Shown here piece by piece: positions 1 to 8,329 of a stretch of DNA of 20,000 bases. The first letter of the stretch is position 1, and each line of letters starts with the position of its first letter. The stretch is from positions 260,001 to 280,000 of the forward strand of contig CM018893.1 of assembly GCA_009663005.1 (NCBI GenBank), read 5' to 3'. This DNA comes from Actinidia chinensis (Eukaryota; Streptophyta; Magnoliopsida; Ericales; Actinidiaceae). Both the position numbers and the translations under genes were made by a program. Under the pieces are notes generated by a model. The model was not told where the DNA came from, searched no databases, and was given only the letters and a program-made list of their open reading frames with translations.

Positions 1-129
1 AACAAAAACTAGTGTTGAACCTTATTGTAAATGCAATAAAAATGATCTTCTTTTGTCATTTAAAAACAAATGAGTCAAATAAAATTTGTTGATTGAACAA
101 ACTAAGAGTGTTTGGTCCGAGGAGATCGG

Positions 130-924
130 TAGTAGGTGGAATTGTGGTGGTGGTGTTACTGTGTTGGAGAGGAGGTGGTGTTAAAGGTTGATTTCGGAAG
201 GGTGGGTTGGGTCAGTTTTGGAGGTTATTACACTCCTGAATTAAATGGGTCATACCAATTGCCTCGGTGAGAGTCCGAGGTTTATTGAGTTTGACGTCAA
301 GGCGAATGTCGTCTTTGAGACCGGCGATAAAACAACAAATCAAGTGGCTGTCGGGTAGAGCGTCAATGAGTTGAGAGAGACGTTCAAAGTCGTCTTGATT
401 CTCTTCCACTGTTGTGGTTTATTTCAAGCGTGTAAGAGGCTCGGATGGGTCGTCAAAGTCGGTTGGACCAAATCGACGTAGTAAGGCAGAAGTGAAATCT
501 GCCCAGGACAGAGGTCCTTGGAACTTAGTGAGCCATCGGTGTCATTGCAAGGCAATGCCATCAAGGTGGAAGGAAGCAAGCTGGACTTGTTAAGCAGGGA
601 CAATACCTTGGAATTTAAAGTATTGTTCAGCTCGATAAATCCATCTAGTTGGGTCTTCGTTGGTGAATTTAGAAAAATGGAGTTTAAGGGTGGAATTGGA
701 GGTGAGAGGTTGAGGGTAGTGTTTGGTGGATTGGAAGGCATCACCGACCGCAAAGGGGTTGACATCACCAGTAGCGGAACATTGGTTTGGGCCTTAAGAG
801 CTTGTAGATCGGTAAGGATAGTTTGGAGGGTGGTGTGAATTTGGTCGAAACTGGACTCATGGCAGACAAGGACCTCGCTGACCTCGTTGCGAAACTCGGT
901 GTTCGTTTTTCCACAAGTGTTCAT
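130..924 (-). pseudogene. Decayed gag of a Ty3/gypsy-type element
   Basis: The likely start is the ATG at 924 on the minus strand (MNTCGKTNTEF...). A frameshift near 780 moves the capsid-like part into another frame, where short pieces such as DPTRWIYRAEQYFKFQG, LSWADFTSALLRRFGP and DDFERLSQLIDALPDS follow in the order usual for plant gypsy Gag. In-frame stops occur at the tryptophan of the ALQ-W-HRW motif (TGG to TGA, near 545), in the AEQYFKFQG region, and just before the DDFERL segment (near 420). After the last open stretch (ends 212) a Pro/Thr-rich linker can be traced to about 130. No zinc knuckle is seen. The protein would have formed the virus-like particle; this copy cannot encode it. 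Confidence 0.7.
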
Positions 925-937
925 AGAATCGAACCGA

Positions 938-949
938 GCTCTAATACCA
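938..949 (-). other. Primer binding site (tRNA-iMet type)
   Basis: The minus strand reads TGGTATTAGAGC, one mismatch from TGGTATCAGAGC, the usual plant initiator-Met tRNA primer site. It lies one base inside the LTR and 13 bases before the gag ATG. Confidence 0.75.
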
Positions 950-950
950 A

Positions 951-1255
951 TGATAGGTCTAAACTCTAGAAAAAGAAATAGAACTAGCTAAAGAGATAGA
1001 GATAGAGAGAAATTCAAGAGATTTAAGAAGTTATTTGTAGTATAAAAATTGATTCCCCCATTTTCATTCATTCTAACTCTTTATATACAAAACGATAATA
1101 ACAATTAGACCTAAAATGTAGGATAACTACTTACCCACTATCCCATGACTCCAACAACATAACCATTAACCCCACACACACCTACCCTTGACCACTAATT
1201 TATTTCTAATAAATACTAAAAAGCATAATTTCTACAACAAAATTAGTACACAACA
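951..1255 (-). repeat. 5' LTR of the minus-strand gypsy-type element (305 bp)
   Basis: On the minus strand the block starts TGTTGTGTAC (position 1255) and ends CCTATCA (951), so it has TG...CA ends. It directly precedes a primer binding site. A TATA box (TATATAAAG on the minus strand, around 1078-1087) sits in the interior, as expected for the U3/R boundary. The partner LTR is outside the window, so the limits rest on the TG/CA ends and the adjacent primer site only. Confidence 0.7.
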
Positions 1256-3200
1256 GTTCCATTCTTTCTAAAACGAGTAAATCCGATAATATGTCACTAA
1301 AGAATGTTCAAGGTCGAAAGCTACCTTTTCTGATGTAGTAATTCTTTATTTCTCCATCTCTTAAGATTTGCGCTTTATTACATCAGTTATTGGTCAATTT
1401 CCATTCATGTGGAGGATTATTGAAGTTGGGTTTTTAACAATGTGTTGTGAACACTCTTTGGGACTAAATTTCATTAAGTTTCATATATTAAATGAAATGA
1501 ACAATGATTTATTCATATTCCTTAAATGGGTAGATAAATTTAGTAAATTCATTTGTCCCCAATCAAGTTGATTTGAATGAGAAATTATTTCTCAAAGAAA
1601 TTTTAATGTAATAGAAAAAAATGGGGATAGACAAGTTTGTCCTACATTAAAAAAATAAAAATAAGTTAGTGAGCATATAAAACTTAAGTTTAGACTCTAA
1701 AAATTGGGCCATTAGGCACCTCAAGTTTTTAGAGGGAGAGTTATCTACAAAGTGTTTTTGACCCATTAGCCTATGATTCTGACCTATGTGCAACTTCACC
1801 GTAGCCACCCGTCCCGCCCTAGCATAGCTCGGTTTGGTTCTAGATTAGGCGATTATTAATTTTTTGGAGAAAATTTATTCAATTATTTTAATTTCTAAAT
1901 AGTTAAAAATTACACTTCCTTCTCCGGATTTATTTTTCTTTTGCGAATGGTCACACCGTTTTGGATTTAAGCAGAACAAAAATAACGATTTATTTTTGAA
2001 ATTTTTTCCTTTAATACGCGAACAATTGCGACTTTTCAATTTATGCGAAAAGGTCTCTATAAGTATTTGTTTGAACGAATGGGTGCAATTTTGGCCGAAT
2101 AAGTGTATTTTCAAAGAGGAGTGACCCTTGAAGGTTTGTCTGATATTCTGATTTGGAGTACTAATATCCAAAGATCGAAGTTATTGTATCATAGGAGTTG
2201 TACCGCACATTCTGTAAGTACCAAGTGCGGATCATAAATGACTTAAGGACACTGGATTAAATTTAGGCCTCAGTCAATTCAATTCTGGTTTCTACATTCA
2301 ATTCTTTTAAGTTTAATTTTGTTATTTTATATTAATTATTCTTCTTTTTATTTTTCTTCAACAATTGAGTTGTTGAAACTTTCTGAATGTTTTAAAGAAA
2401 ATCCAACATAATTTTTCCAACAGAGGATAGGTAGTTGTAGTGTGTAGATAAGTGGTGGCAATTGCGGTGGTAGGCGAGTTGTGTGGTAGCAGTAGATGGG
2501 CATTGATGATAGTGGAGTTGGAAAGTGGCAGCGACGGTGGTGCCGTGCTGATAGTGGAATGATGGTGGTGGCTATGGGCAATAGTGGCGGTGGTGATGTC
2601 AGTGGTGAAGGGCGGAGCGGTTTGTGGTGTTTTTGTTGGTGGTGTATTGATGGTGGAGTCATATCGATGCATGACAACGTTTATGAATATATAGTACAAT
2701 TCAATTAGAATTAAATAGAAATCTCATTATTTAAAAATTTTCAACTCTTAACTTATCTTGTATGAGACACTTAACATATAAAATGATAGTATGAAATATT
2801 ATTATTAAACGGATTTAATTTATATTCATTTAAAATATTTAATTTTAAGTATCCAATTAGGCTACCTAATGTATTATTCGCCAAGATACTTGCAATAAAC
2901 TAAACTAACTCTTATGTGTATCAACCAACAAGGAGAGACTGGTCCCTTGGATCCATCCCTACCGTCACCACCCGCCTTCAATGGTGTGAAACCTTTTGTA
3001 TGGTTATTCGAAGTGGAGGGGCTAACTGTACAGTTTTTATTTTTTTGGACCAAGTGATATTCATCAACAATTGAGTGTAATTAACCCTTAATTAAAACCA
3101 TAACCAATAAAAATGAATAAGAAACGGAATAAAGAAAGAAAAAAGCGTCCTTGTTTTCACTCTTCTTGTGTTTTGTATCCGTGGAATGGTAATTTGAAAT
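1256..3200. other. AT-rich intergenic region without recognisable genes
   Basis: The stretch between the minus-strand LTR and the cyclin promoter has only short, biased open frames and no protein motif that I recognise. It is AT-rich except for the GGT-rich patch at about 2434-2660. No RNA gene or clear transposon end was found. Confidence 0.5.
2434..2660. repeat. Imperfect GGT/GTG-rich low-complexity stretch
   Basis: The plus strand is enriched in GGTGGT, GGTGGC and GATGGTGG triplets, so all frames look open (Thr/His/Pro-rich on the minus strand, Gly-rich on the plus strand). There is no domain and no start context. This is best read as a decayed trinucleotide repeat rather than a gene. Confidence 0.6.
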
Positions 3201-3218
3201 CAAATGCCTACACCATGG

Positions 3219-3340
3219 ACCCAATATAAACCGTTCGTTACAACTTTTCGTCCGAAATCACATCAACCGCCAGACCCACATAATATGGATCCGACGGCCA
3301 CTGCTCACTAGCCGTTATTTTCAAACAGAGTATATTATTT
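3219..3340 (+). promoter_or_regulatory. Cyclin promoter region with MSA-like (mitosis-specific) motifs
   Basis: TAACGGCTA is present on the minus strand at 3309-3317. A second AACGGTT core (CCGTT at 3231-3235) lies about 80 bp upstream. The MSA element, consensus YCYAACGGYYA in either orientation, is bound by three-repeat MYB factors and drives G2/M transcription of plant B-type cyclins. Their position, 300-400 bp before the cyclin ATG, fits. AT-rich TATA-like strings occur at 3222-3229 and 3329-3336; which one is used is unclear. Confidence 0.5.
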
Positions 3341-3344
3341 TTCC

Positions 3345-3653
3345 ATTTACTTTCGATTCTTCTCTGGTAGATTAAAAACTCAAAAGAACCAATACAGATA
3401 TATGTGTATACGCGTAGGAATGAATGTTTAGAGAGAGAGAGATGCTTCAATATTTTATGGGTTTCTTCAGTATTGCCTCTCTTTCTGCGTTTATGCAGGA
3501 GAATCTATTTGATTGAATGGGATAGAGAGCTCCTTTTTTCCTCGTCTGGTGAATTTTATTTTTTTGAATGATCTTGGTTTTGTCTTCTTCTTTCTTATTG
3601 TGTGTTTAATCGGACTTTGATTCTTGCAGGCTGATCTTGAATCAAATAAAAAA
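3345..3653 (+). other. Probable 5'UTR of the cyclin with an intron (about 3549-3629)
   Basis: A strong acceptor (TTGATTCTTGCAG, ending 3629) precedes the cyclin ATG by 24 bases. A GTGAAT donor at 3549 would give an 81-bp AT-rich intron, consistent with a leader intron. The presumed upstream exon contains a GA tract (3431-3442) and a small upstream ORF (ATG at 3442, stop at 3508-3510, 22 codons) that could dampen translation if transcribed. The transcription start is not determined by the sequence. Confidence 0.45.
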
Positions 3654-3714
3654 ATGGGTAGATCAGACGAGAACAACAATTCGGGTGCCGTAATGAAACC
3701 CTCAAACTCTCAAG
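3654..3714 (+). CDS. CYCB2: CYCB2-like exon 1 (start codon)
   Basis: The ATG at 3654 opens MGRSDENNNSGAVMKPSNSQ, the typical extreme N-terminus of plant B2 cyclins (M-x-x-SDEN). An AAG/GTAAGA donor follows at 3715. The exon ends in phase 1. The same frame is open upstream only to a non-ATG codon inside the 5'UTR acceptor, so 3654 is the natural start. Confidence 0.8.
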
Positions 3715-3796
3715 GTAAGATTCAACTCAAACATGAACTTCCCTTCCTTCTCTCTATACCTCTCTCTGTCTTAGCTCTAATTTTGTATTCATTTAG

Positions 3797-3902
3797 CTTT
3801 CAAATTTTGTTCAAGAACGGGATGTCCAAGGTTTCCACAGCAGAAGATAAATCATCAAGGGGCTCTCACCAACATAAATCAGAATATTTTGGGATTCTCA
3901 CG
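3797..3902 (+). CDS. CYCB2: CYCB2-like exon 2 (degenerate destruction box)
   Basis: The acceptor ATTTAG at 3796 and donor CG/GTAATC at 3903 give phases that connect exon 1 to exon 3. Around 3850-3885 it reads NHQGALTNINQN, aligned with the family's NRRALxxINQN. Leu and the IxxN part of the destruction box remain, but the essential Arg is Gln (CAA, 3856-3858). The roughly 35-40 residue basic and proline-rich stretch that normally lies between the box and KFAAQ is absent. The first part of the exon does not look like the family, and a better polypyrimidine tract precedes another AG at 3774, so the 5' boundary is uncertain. Confidence 0.6.
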
Positions 3903-4169
3903 GTAATCTCTACAATCTGAATCTGAATTGGGCCAATCACATACCCCTTCTTTCGAGAATTTCTTCTCTTTTGTTTTAAATGACTAAATTGGTTGTTAAA
4001 TGTTTAGGAAATATATAAACGGGGTGAAGAACTATGGGGTACCATCTCTTTGTCCAATTAGGGGGTCGGAGACTCAATCTTTTGTTGTTTTCCCTTTCTA
4101 TTTTGATTTTCTTTCTCGGTCCCATTCTTTAAATTAAGAAAGTAGTGATATTCTTTGAATTTTCTTTAG

Positions 4170-4215
4170 GAAATTTGCAGCACAATGGATGACCAACAAG
4201 CAGCCTTGCACCAAA
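4170..4215 (+). CDS. CYCB2: CYCB2-like exon 3
   Basis: The acceptor TTTCTTTAG (4169) and donor GTAATG (4216) delimit 46 nt. The first G completes an Arg codon with exon 2, followed by KFAAQWMTNKQPCTK, matching the conserved R-KFAAQ-x-A-x-KQ segment of B2 cyclins. It ends in phase 0. Confidence 0.8.
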
Positions 4216-4341
4216 GTAATGTTTTCTCTTTAGAACTCAAGAATAAGAGAGTTTGTCAATTCCCCATAATTAGCAATGTTGAGTTAAAATTTGGAGTCCC
4301 ACATTTGATTCGTTTTCTTCTGGGTTTTGCTTACTTACCAG

Positions 4342-4486
4342 GAAAATAAGGATCCATCCCTAGCGACCTTGAACTCAGATGGGATGGAAAATTGTGCAGT
4401 CTATGGAAAAGTGTGATGACGCGACTTGTGATCTGGTCCCAATTGTGAAGCACACAGAAGCCATGATGGATGAAATTGATCAGATG
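4342..4486 (+). CDS. CYCB2: CYCB2-like exon 4 with a +1 frameshift
   Basis: It begins in phase 0 after TTACTTACCAG. The entering frame reads ENKDPSLATLNSDGMENC... and reaches TGA at 4414-4416. The conserved downstream part (VPIVKHTEAMMDEIDQM, ending 4486) is in the next frame. The switch falls at 4402-4412, which includes a run of four A (4407-4410); one extra A would explain it. Donor GTATGT follows at 4487. This region is the acidic linker ahead of the cyclin box. Confidence 0.8.
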
Positions 4487-4567
4487 GTATGTGCATCCCA
4501 AAATTCCCAATTTGATTTTAATGAGTTGGTTTTCTATAACAGTGTTCACACAACGAATTTTATTTAG

Positions 4568-4693
4568 GTGGAGGTTGAAATGGAGGATGTTGATGATGAC
4601 CCAGTTTTAAATATCGACAGCAGTGATGGGAAAAACCCTCTTGCAGTTGTTGAGTACATTGAAGACATATATGCTCACCACAGAGAAACTGAG
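4568..4693 (+). CDS. CYCB2: CYCB2-like exon 5
   Basis: 126 nt, 42 intact codons, phase 0 at both ends, between TTTATTTAG and GTAAGT. It encodes an acidic stretch (VEVEMEDVDDDPVLNIDSSD) followed by NPLAVVEYIEDIYAHHRETE, the N-terminal helix leading into the cyclin box, which contacts the CDK in B-type cyclins. No lesion is seen in this exon. Confidence 0.9.
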
Positions 4694-5709
4694 GTAAGTT
4701 GACACTATTGCCTGCATACTTGCTAGGTAGGTACTTTCATAAGCTTAAACATTAACGTCATCATACTCCCACTGCGAATCAGTACCCCTTTACATCATGA
4801 GATTGACATGCCCATATACCAATAATTTGCCTCAATTTTAAAGTTTGCTTTGAAATCCCTTGATCTTAACCACATACTCACACAAAACACTCATTTGGTA
4901 GCAGCCTCGATTGGGCATAAAAAAGAAGGGAAACCAACATTTATTCCTGTGATTTTATTTTAAGAAAATGGAAAATTAACCTCAAGTATGTCAGACTGAA
5001 GAGTTGTGAACTCAGCATACTTAAAACTGAAGATTTAGAAATTTAGCATTGGTTTCTTTGTTTTTCCTACCATTTTCATTGACGTAATGGAGAACTAGGC
5101 TCTGAGTGTCCCGAGATATTTAACCTTTTTAAGGGTGCAGTAAATTGAAGATAGCTTGATTCGCTAAATCAATATACCTTAATAGATAGTTAATATCAAT
5201 TGATATTGGAGATAGATAGGCTGTTAAGGAACAAATTCTACAAGCCTTCACCAGTTATTTTTGGATAAAAGCATCTCCATTTGGTTCACCAAACTTTTTG
5301 CTATGGCCAAATTTTGGGAAGAGGAGACAAAATTGTTGCTCCATTGGTTAGGCAAAGCCTTTTCAAAATTTGACAAGGCAATTTCTTGTGCCAAATTTGG
5401 CACCAAGTTTGGCTTTGCCAAATGTTGTCGCATCGCCACCAATGAATTGGATTCCACTCCAATGCTTTTGATCCAAATGGAGAAAATGAATAGTTGGTTG
5501 TGCTAAAATGACATTGAACCAATAAAGCAACATTGCCAAAAAATGACAAAATGGCTATATAGCAAGCTAAATTTCAGCTATGGCATTGTCCATCTCTAAC
5601 AACATGGTCCACCATTTAGCAGGGGTTGGAAGGAGTATAAACAAATGAATTTCTTTAAAATTATATGCACTGTGAATGTCTGATTTACTGAACAAGTCAT
5701 CTTATGCAG
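4694..5709. other. Intron 5 of the cyclin gene (1016 bp)
   Basis: Delimited by a GTAAGT donor and a TTATGCAG acceptor. It is AT-rich without coding potential. Its 3' half contains a TTTGGCAAA-rich repeat-like segment listed separately. The rest shows no feature that I recognise. Confidence 0.7.
5267..5605. repeat. Possible MITE-like short repeat in intron 5
   Basis: The segment opens AAAGCATCTCCATTTGG and is packed with GGCAAA/TTTGGC/CCAAATTT motifs in both orientations, a composition seen in plant hAT-like MITEs. It includes an 11-bp inverted repeat, TCTCCATTTGG (5274-5284) against CCAAATGGAGA (5473-5483). No clean terminal inverted repeats or 8-bp target duplication could be fixed, so the limits are approximate. 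Confidence 0.3.
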
Positions 5710-5797
5710 GACTCCTCGTGTCTCTCCATATTATATGATACATCAATTTGACATTAATGAGAAGATGAGAGCAATCCTCATCGATTGGCTTATCGAG
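5710..5797 (+). CDS. CYCB2: CYCB2-like exon 6 with a 2-bp deletion; cyclin-box start
   Basis: After acceptor CTTATGCAG the expected frame reads [13 protein letters not shown] and stops at TGA. From SPYYM onward the conserved frame ([19 protein letters not shown]) is shifted. The family has SSCVSPNYM, so a GT is missing from TCGTGT(GT)CTCTCC near 5719. MRAILIDWL is the cyclin-box signature that forms the hydrophobic substrate-docking patch. Donor GTACTC follows at 5798; exon 7 continues in phase across the 12-kb insertion. Confidence 0.85.
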
Positions 5798-5934
5798 GTA
5801 CTCATTGTTGTTGAGCTTATTTACTACCTACAGATACAAATATCATTAGTGGTTGGCTTGCCATGTAGAAATGAAAGGACTTATCTGTGAAATTCATAGT
5901 CCATAAAGGTAAAAACATCGTCTTAGTCTGGAGG

Positions 5935-5939
5935 ATACA
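5935..5939. repeat. Target-site duplication, left copy (ATACA)
   Basis: ATACA immediately precedes the TG of the 5' LTR and is repeated exactly after the CA of the 3' LTR. A five-base duplication is what LTR retrotransposon integrases make. Confidence 0.6.
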
Positions 5940-6503
5940 TGTGAGAGGATAAAATATCCTGCTTCACTCCCAGTCGAGCTTGGATGAGTGTCGCTGCCAA
6001 ACTATAGCTCTAGAGTAAGTTTGGTCGTCATCTTCACGCGATAACTCGATCGATGAGCTTATCTTGACAGAGTTTCCTAAAGTCTTCAGGGTCAGAGTGT
6101 AACGTACATAACAAGTTCCCTTTGCTCGCACACTTGGGCTCAAACACCAATGATGCGATAGGCTAGCTACCAACCATGCCTTAGGGGCATGATTAGGTCA
6201 GGCGTATTCTTGCTGACATGGCAGTTGAAGCATCCTCACACGCGCCGAGCTGCACTATAAAAGGGGATAAAGCCTCTCTCACATGTAAGCAATATTGATT
6301 CTCTCTCTTGACTTCTCTTACTGTCTCTTCTTTTTCAATCTCTAACTTAACTGTTAGAGAGTCATCCCCAGAATAGCTCCTAGCGGTCCTTCTCATTATT
6401 GTTGTCTCACAGGTTTAGCCGAATAGCGTCAAGCCATCGGAAACTGCATGTCAGCCACGATCTTTCTCTACAATCGATTTTCTCTCATCCCCACAACTCC
6501 ATA
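5940..6503 (+). repeat. 5' LTR of the intron 6 element (about 564 bp)
   Basis: It starts TGTGAGAGG after ATACA and ends ...CACAACTCCATA just before ATTGGCACTGTC. Its second part aligns with the right-hand LTR: TATAAAAGG box (6256-6264), GTAAGCAATATTGATTCTCT, a GGTCCTTCTCATT motif, and CGATTTTCTCTCATCC. The first 120 bp are not clearly matched on the right, and the left copy has extra sequence (around 6130-6230), so the two LTRs have diverged by indels. Confidence 0.65.
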
Positions 6504-6523
6504 ATTGGCACTGTCTATGGGAA
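6504..6523 (+). other. Primer-binding-site-like sequence
   Basis: ATTGGCACTGTCTATGGGAA directly follows the LTR and resembles the TTGGCGCCGTCTGTGGGAA string that follows the 5' LTR in many plant Ty3/gypsy elements, with a few transition-type differences. Confidence 0.6.
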
Positions 6524-6557
6524 ATTGACTTTAGACACAACAAAATGGGTTTTTTTG

Positions 6558-7740
6558 ATGGCGTATAGGAGCAATAACGGCGGTAGAGGCAACTGAAAAA
6601 CCCAAGGGGAGAAAGGAACAAAGCTTCTAGCCCCACAAACCTTCTCATGCCGAGAACGCTTGGCGAGAGGGGAATAAAGCTACTAATCGATGCTCAGAGG
6701 GTGGTTGTGAGCCCTTCGGGTAAAGACCAGATCAGTCTTTCCCACCAGCGGTAAAGATTGTAGGAATGCGGCCATAAGGCACATGCAACCCGAAAAGGAA
6801 GAAATGACACTTCTTGATGACCAATAACTTGAAAATGCCTACCCACAAGGCAAGTGATGTGTCATTCAAGTTGAGGGCGATCAGACAAGAGGCCTCACAT
6901 CGAGGTGACTCAAAGGGCAAGTAAGCTATATCATATTAACATAAGGCAAAAAGTTAGGGCGACAGTCAAACCGTGGCTTCGGGAAGGGATAAGATTCTAT
7001 CAAGCCGAGCTGATTCCGGCCTGGACCTTTGCCATACTTTGAACACCAAGCAAAGTCGGGAGAAGGTGACTTGCTAGCAAAACTAATGGCTAGAGTACTG
7101 GGTGCTTCAAGATCAATCCTTTCAGCGAGGTTGGAGGCCAGGATATCAAGATTCGCACAGATGGAACAACTCTTGTCAAGGTACAAAACCCTATTCACGT
7201 TTGGGAATAGAACCTCTAGAGAAATTCAACCTTCCAAAATTCAAGATGTACGATGGTAAATTGGATCCGAGGCACACATCAGCCATTTTTGACCACTGAT
7301 GGTACTTTGGAACCACCTTAACACACTAATTTGCAAGGTATTTCCCTCAAGCTTAAGTGACCTCGGGCTGAAGTGGTTTGAGAAACTCCCTTTGGGGTCA
7401 ATCGGGATTTTTCTCCAATTGTTTAAGTCATTCATGACTCGATTTGTCATCAACGCCAAAGCACTAAAGGGCGTGAGTTCCTTCCTGACACTTCAAAATG
7501 GAAAGAACGAGACGCTCCACAATCACAGCAAGAGGTATGAGATCAAAAGGTGTTCAGAGGAGCTTGCGGTGGTCAGCTACAAGCTCGGGCTGACTCTAAG
7601 CGAGTAACATTGGGACGATTTGATGTTTAACGCCCCAACTGACCTTTAAGACTTCATGTCTCGGGTGGAAATGTACGCTAGGTTAGAGGACAATGTTTAG
7701 CAGGCCGAATGAGCAGCAAGGGACATCCTTCTAAGGAGGG
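6558..7740 (+). pseudogene. Broken Ty3/gypsy gag in the intron 6 element
   Basis: The ATG at 6558 (MAYRSNNGGRGN) is followed at once by a stop. Recognisable capsid pieces appear later in several frames: FNLPKFKMYDGKLDP (about 7225-7270), then the open stretch 7299-7607 with LKWFEKLPLGSI, FMTRFVINAKA and SFLTLQNGKNETL, and MSRVEMYARLEDNV near 7655-7700. This order matches the plant gypsy retrotransposon gag domain. Multiple stops and at least one frameshift (near 7299) make it non-functional. No protease or RT of the gypsy type follows. Confidence 0.7.
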
Positions 7741-8099
7741 GGCTCATTCAAACAACCCAAGGAGAGCGCGGAAGAGTGCTAAGGATGGGTAAGGTAGGGA
7801 ATACATGTGGTCTTCAAGGAACTGATCTATAAGCTCCTTGCCAAGATCTTTCGTGCGAAGAACAGGTAAGGCAGGGATTGTTGGGTTTGTGGAGTTTGAT
7901 TACTATTTGGGTCAAGTTCAGCAGCAGTATAAGACGCAGCTTCTCAAGCACGGCTTCTGGCATGAGGGAATGCGGATGGCAGAGGGAACTTATTGCATAC
8001 ATTACCTTCTGACCCTGAAGCTTGACTTTGCAAAACTCAGCTTGACATTCCTTAACAAGTTTGGTCTCGTTGATATCTTCGTCCCAGCTTGAGAGGGAG

Positions 8100-8195
8100 T
8101 GTTGGAGATATTTTAGAATACGTTTCCTAATGTATTTTAGGATACACTTCCTAATGAATTTCCCAATTTTATTTATAGTATGATCCAATTGTAGA
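8100..8195 (+). repeat. Truncated copia LTR (+) preceded by a polypurine tract
   Basis: TGTTGGAGATATTTTAG begins at 8100, right after GAGAGGGAG (8091-8099), a polypurine tract of the type found before copia 3' LTRs. The preceding open frame ends NKFGLVDIFVPA-stop, like the C-terminus of copia Pol. The match to the LTR at 10,535 holds for about 80-95 bp, then is replaced by unrelated sequence (8196-8330) that also occurs inverted in the right arm. Confidence 0.65.
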
Positions 8196-8329
8196 GTTTT
8201 TGCGCCATGATAGCTGCTAAAGGCTAAAAGAGAGGCGCACAAACTTCGAGTAAAGGCAACACGCTTTTGGATTTTCCCAACGAGAAACTTGTACAAGAAG
8301 TCTTAATTAGGGCCCTATTTGTTATGTGT

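Larger units (their letters stand above)
1..1255 (-). mobile_element. Ty3/gypsy-type LTR retrotransposon, 5' part, truncated by the window edge
   Basis: Read on the minus strand, the order is LTR (1255-951), a tRNA-iMet-type primer binding site (949-938), then gag (924 downward). This is the standard start of a plant LTR element. The gag capsid-like segment resembles Ty3/gypsy Gag. Protease, polymerase and the 3' LTR would lie to the left, outside the window. Below about position 130 the sequence becomes AT-rich and no longer looks like gag, so the element may be interrupted there. Gag carries stops and frameshifts, so this copy is inactive. The target-site duplication cannot be tested because only one end is visible. 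Confidence 0.75.

Noticed and set aside
518..838. Plus-strand open frame of 106 codons
   Set aside because: It is the antisense shadow of the minus-strand gypsy gag and has no family resemblance.
2348..2708. Three overlapping open frames, one Gly-rich and two Thr/His/Pro-rich
   Set aside because: They result from the GGT-rich low-complexity stretch; composition alone keeps the frames open.
3624..3920. A 98-codon protein reading from exon 1 straight through intron 1
   Set aside because: It begins at a TTG inside a splice acceptor and would include intron sequence; the spliced model fits the B2 cyclin family and all downstream phases.
5248..5549. Open frames on both strands in cyclin intron 5
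   Set aside because: They lie inside an intron in a repeat-like segment, with no recognisable domain.
7814..8296. 160-codon minus-strand open frame
   Set aside because: It runs antisense across the gypsy remnant, an inverted block and a truncated copia LTR; it is a chance frame.
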